In this document: piece by piece, positions 62,653 to 64,000 of the stretch
How the letters are laid out: every line of letters begins with the position of its first letter
Numbering within the stretch: the stretch's first letter is position 1
Origin: M2408 sp040386975
GTDB taxonomy: Bacteria; Bacteroidota; Bacteroidia; Flavobacteriales_D; Crocinitomicaceae
Reading direction: 5' to 3'
Assembly (NCBI GenBank): GCA_040386975.1
Contig: JAZKEO010000002.1
Coordinates: 184,235 to 248,234, forward strand
Length of the DNA: 64,000 nucleotides
Made by a program: the position numbers and the translations under genes
Notes under the pieces: model-generated
The model's database searches: none
Seen by the model: the letters and a program-made list of their open reading frames with translations, nothing else
Told to the model about the DNA's origin: nothing

Positions 62653-64000
62653 ATGGTTGTAGAAAAATCCAGAACGAAAAGTCTAAAATTTTTAAGAGCA
62701 TTTTTCCCTATTCAATTATTGTTTGGGCATGTCAAGTACAACCTATTCTCACTGATTTTTTGGTTCTTATTATTTGAAATCACTTCTGATAAATTCGGCT
62801 ACGCATTTGGAATTCCATTTTTGTTTTACTCACCTGAATATCAAGGGGAAACAAGTGCAATCTCTTTCTTATTACTCGGTTTTGCTATTGGTGGTTTTAC
62901 CATTGCTTTTCACACTTTTAGCTATATTAAACTGGGAAAAAAATATCCTTTTATTATTTCCGTTTCAAAACCCTTTATCACATTTTGTTTAAACAATTCT
63001 CTTATTCCTTTGGTTTTTGTAATTTACTTTATGGTAAAATTTACCTTGTTTCAAGTGAGGGAAGAGTTTGCAACAGTTTGGGATTTAATTGTCTATAATT
63101 TTTCCTTTCTCTTTGGTTTTGCCTTTTTTTTACTCATCTCATTCTTTTACTTTTTTCCTAACAATAAAAAAATATTAATTATTGAAGAACAAGATTTAGA
63201 AGATAAACCTTTAAGTCAATTTTTAAGAAGAAAAATAAATTGGAATGAATACTTTGTGTATAAAAAGGATCGCACTTTTATCTATATGCAGACTTTGAAA
63301 ACTTGGAAAGCAAGTCGTTCCCTACAAAGTTTTGACAAAAAAACCTTAGATTACGTTTTTAAAATTACAAAAAAGCGTTCTTTTATTTTTGAAATCGTAA
63401 CCATTTCAAGCTTTATTTTGATTGGTATTTTTAGGGAACATCCATTTTTAGATTTACCCGCTGGAATGAGTGTCATTATGCTTTTAACCATCGTGATGAT
63501 GATTGTCAGTGCGTTAACAACTTGGTTATATTATTGGACTTATCCTGTAATTATTTTTGTGTTGATTTTGATGAATTTCTTGAGTCAGTACACGAGTCTT
63601 TTTCAATACAAAAATTATGCTTATGGCATGTCTTACGAAAAAGGAGATTTAAAAAAATATGAACTCACTCATATTCAAAAAAATTCCGACAGTCAGATAC
63701 ATTTTAATCAATCTAGAAGAAGTTTCTTGAAATCTATGAACGCTTGGAAGGTAAATACAGGTGAAAAAAAACCTAAATTAATTATTTTATTAACGTCTGG
63801 TGGTGGTTCAAGAAGTGCTTTATGGACTTTTACTGTTTTACAACATTTAGACTCCACTTTTAATAATGAGATTTTTAAGCACACTCAAATGATAACAGGA
63901 GCTTCTGGAGGTATGGTTGGAGCAGCATTTTACCGTTCGCTGGTTTTGAAAGAATTGATTCAAAATGAAAAAACCTTCCATGTTTCTTCTACAAATTCAA
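62653..64000 (+). CDS. Patatin-like phospholipase with N-terminal membrane domain, 3' truncated
   Basis: The frame opened by the ATG at 62653 runs without a stop to the window end: 449 codons. The first 320 residues hold about six hydrophobic helices (for example the SSFILIGIF area). After a short linker the patatin core begins with LIILLTSGGGSRSALW, an oxyanion-hole GGG, and MITGASGGMVGAAFY, a G-x-S-x-G nucleophile elbow. The catalytic Asp lies beyond the window. Such membrane-linked patatins are known in Bacteroidota; substrate unknown. Confidence 0.82.
   Translation, partial: MVVEKSRTKSLKFLRAFFPIQLLFGHVKYNLFSLIFWFLLFEITSDKFGYAFGIPFLFYSPEYQGETSAISFLLLGFAIGGFTIAFHTFSYIKLGKKYPFIISVSKPFITFCLNNSLIPLVFVIYFMVKFTLFQVREEFATVWDLIVYNFSFLFGFAFFLLISFFYFFPNNKKILIIEEQDLEDKPLSQFLRRKINWNEYFVYKKDRTFIYMQTLKTWKASRSLQSFDKKTLDYVFKITKKRSFIFEIVTISSFILIGIFREHPFLDLPAGMSVIMLLTIVMMIVSALTTWLYYWTYPVIIFVLILMNFLSQYTSLFQYKNYAYGMSYEKGDLKKYELTHIQKNSDSQIHFNQSRRSFLKSMNAWKVNTGEKKPKLIILLTSGGGSRSALWTFTVLQHLDSTFNNEIFKHTQMITGASGGMVGAAFYRSLVLKELIQNEKTFHVSSTNS

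Noticed and set aside
62774..62992. 72-codon open frame starting at 62774
   Set aside because: It is out of frame with the long patatin-like gene that starts at 62653 and covers the same bases; a shadow frame.

Overview
The window is a chromosomal segment of an AT-rich member of the Bacteroidota, most probably a flavobacterium-like organism of the Flavobacteriales (perhaps near Fluviicola/Crocinitomicaceae; the genus is a guess). The evidence is: promoters of the Bacteroidota type TAnnTTTG; a protein with a type IX secretion (T9SS) C-terminal sorting tail; Bacteroidota-specific families (DUF6495-, DUF3098-, DUF5686- and DUF5715-like); the ftsX-DUF3098-uppP-truB gene order; a bacterial RNase P RNA; and intergenic hairpin repeats of a kind common in this phylum. 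A run of ten N inside truB shows that this is a draft assembly.

Layout. 1-6.7 kb: tail of a cation/proton antiporter, a three-gene operon (MORN-repeat protein, DUF6495-like, SUFU-domain protein), a LysE-type exporter, rnhA, a degenerate CTP-synthase-like amidotransferase and a lipoprotein. 6.7-14.3 kb: an Xaa-Pro aminopeptidase, rnpB, a stand-alone PD-(D/E)XK nuclease-like gene, tatC, a DUF5686 outer-membrane protein and lptB. 14.4-21.8 kb: a secreted HExxH protein and a Bat (aerotolerance-type) cluster (MoxR ATPase, DUF58, BatD-like, BatA, BatB) split by a class V aminotransferase. 21.9-34.7 kb: GH20 hexosaminidase, M28 peptidase, a RelE-type toxin-antitoxin pair, MarC, UvrD/PcrA helicase, an M14 carboxypeptidase with a T9SS tail, a beta-propeller-like secreted protein, a DUF5715 protein and queA. 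34.8-44.9 kb: envelope genes (polytopic protein, LTA-synthase-like sulfatase-fold protein) followed by truB, a membrane protein, uppP, DUF3098, ftsX, a CPBP protease and an outer-membrane protein. 45-54.4 kb: a membrane/YceI fusion, rmuC, four unknown secreted proteins or lipoproteins, and a TPR histidine kinase with a LuxR-type response regulator. 54.5-57.4 kb: a WG-repeat protein with a Cys-rich N-terminus and a cassette-like insert carrying a HEPN-like gene. 57.4-64 kb: argS, an arginase-family gene, dnaA, a YbgC-type thioesterase and the first 449 codons of a patatin-like protein.

Most genes serve housekeeping or the cell envelope: lipid A/LPS export, undecaprenyl-phosphate recycling, division, Tat export, secreted peptidases and glycosidase. 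Points that stand out are an insertion-like scar with a 9-bp direct repeat around the gap in truB, the HEPN-like cassette, a set of genes whose TAnnTTTG promoter element lies exactly four bases before the start codon (predicted leaderless mRNAs), repeat DNA that has become coding sequence in argS and at the end of the aminotransferase gene, and a membrane/YceI fusion. No CRISPR array, tRNA, rRNA or prophage was seen.
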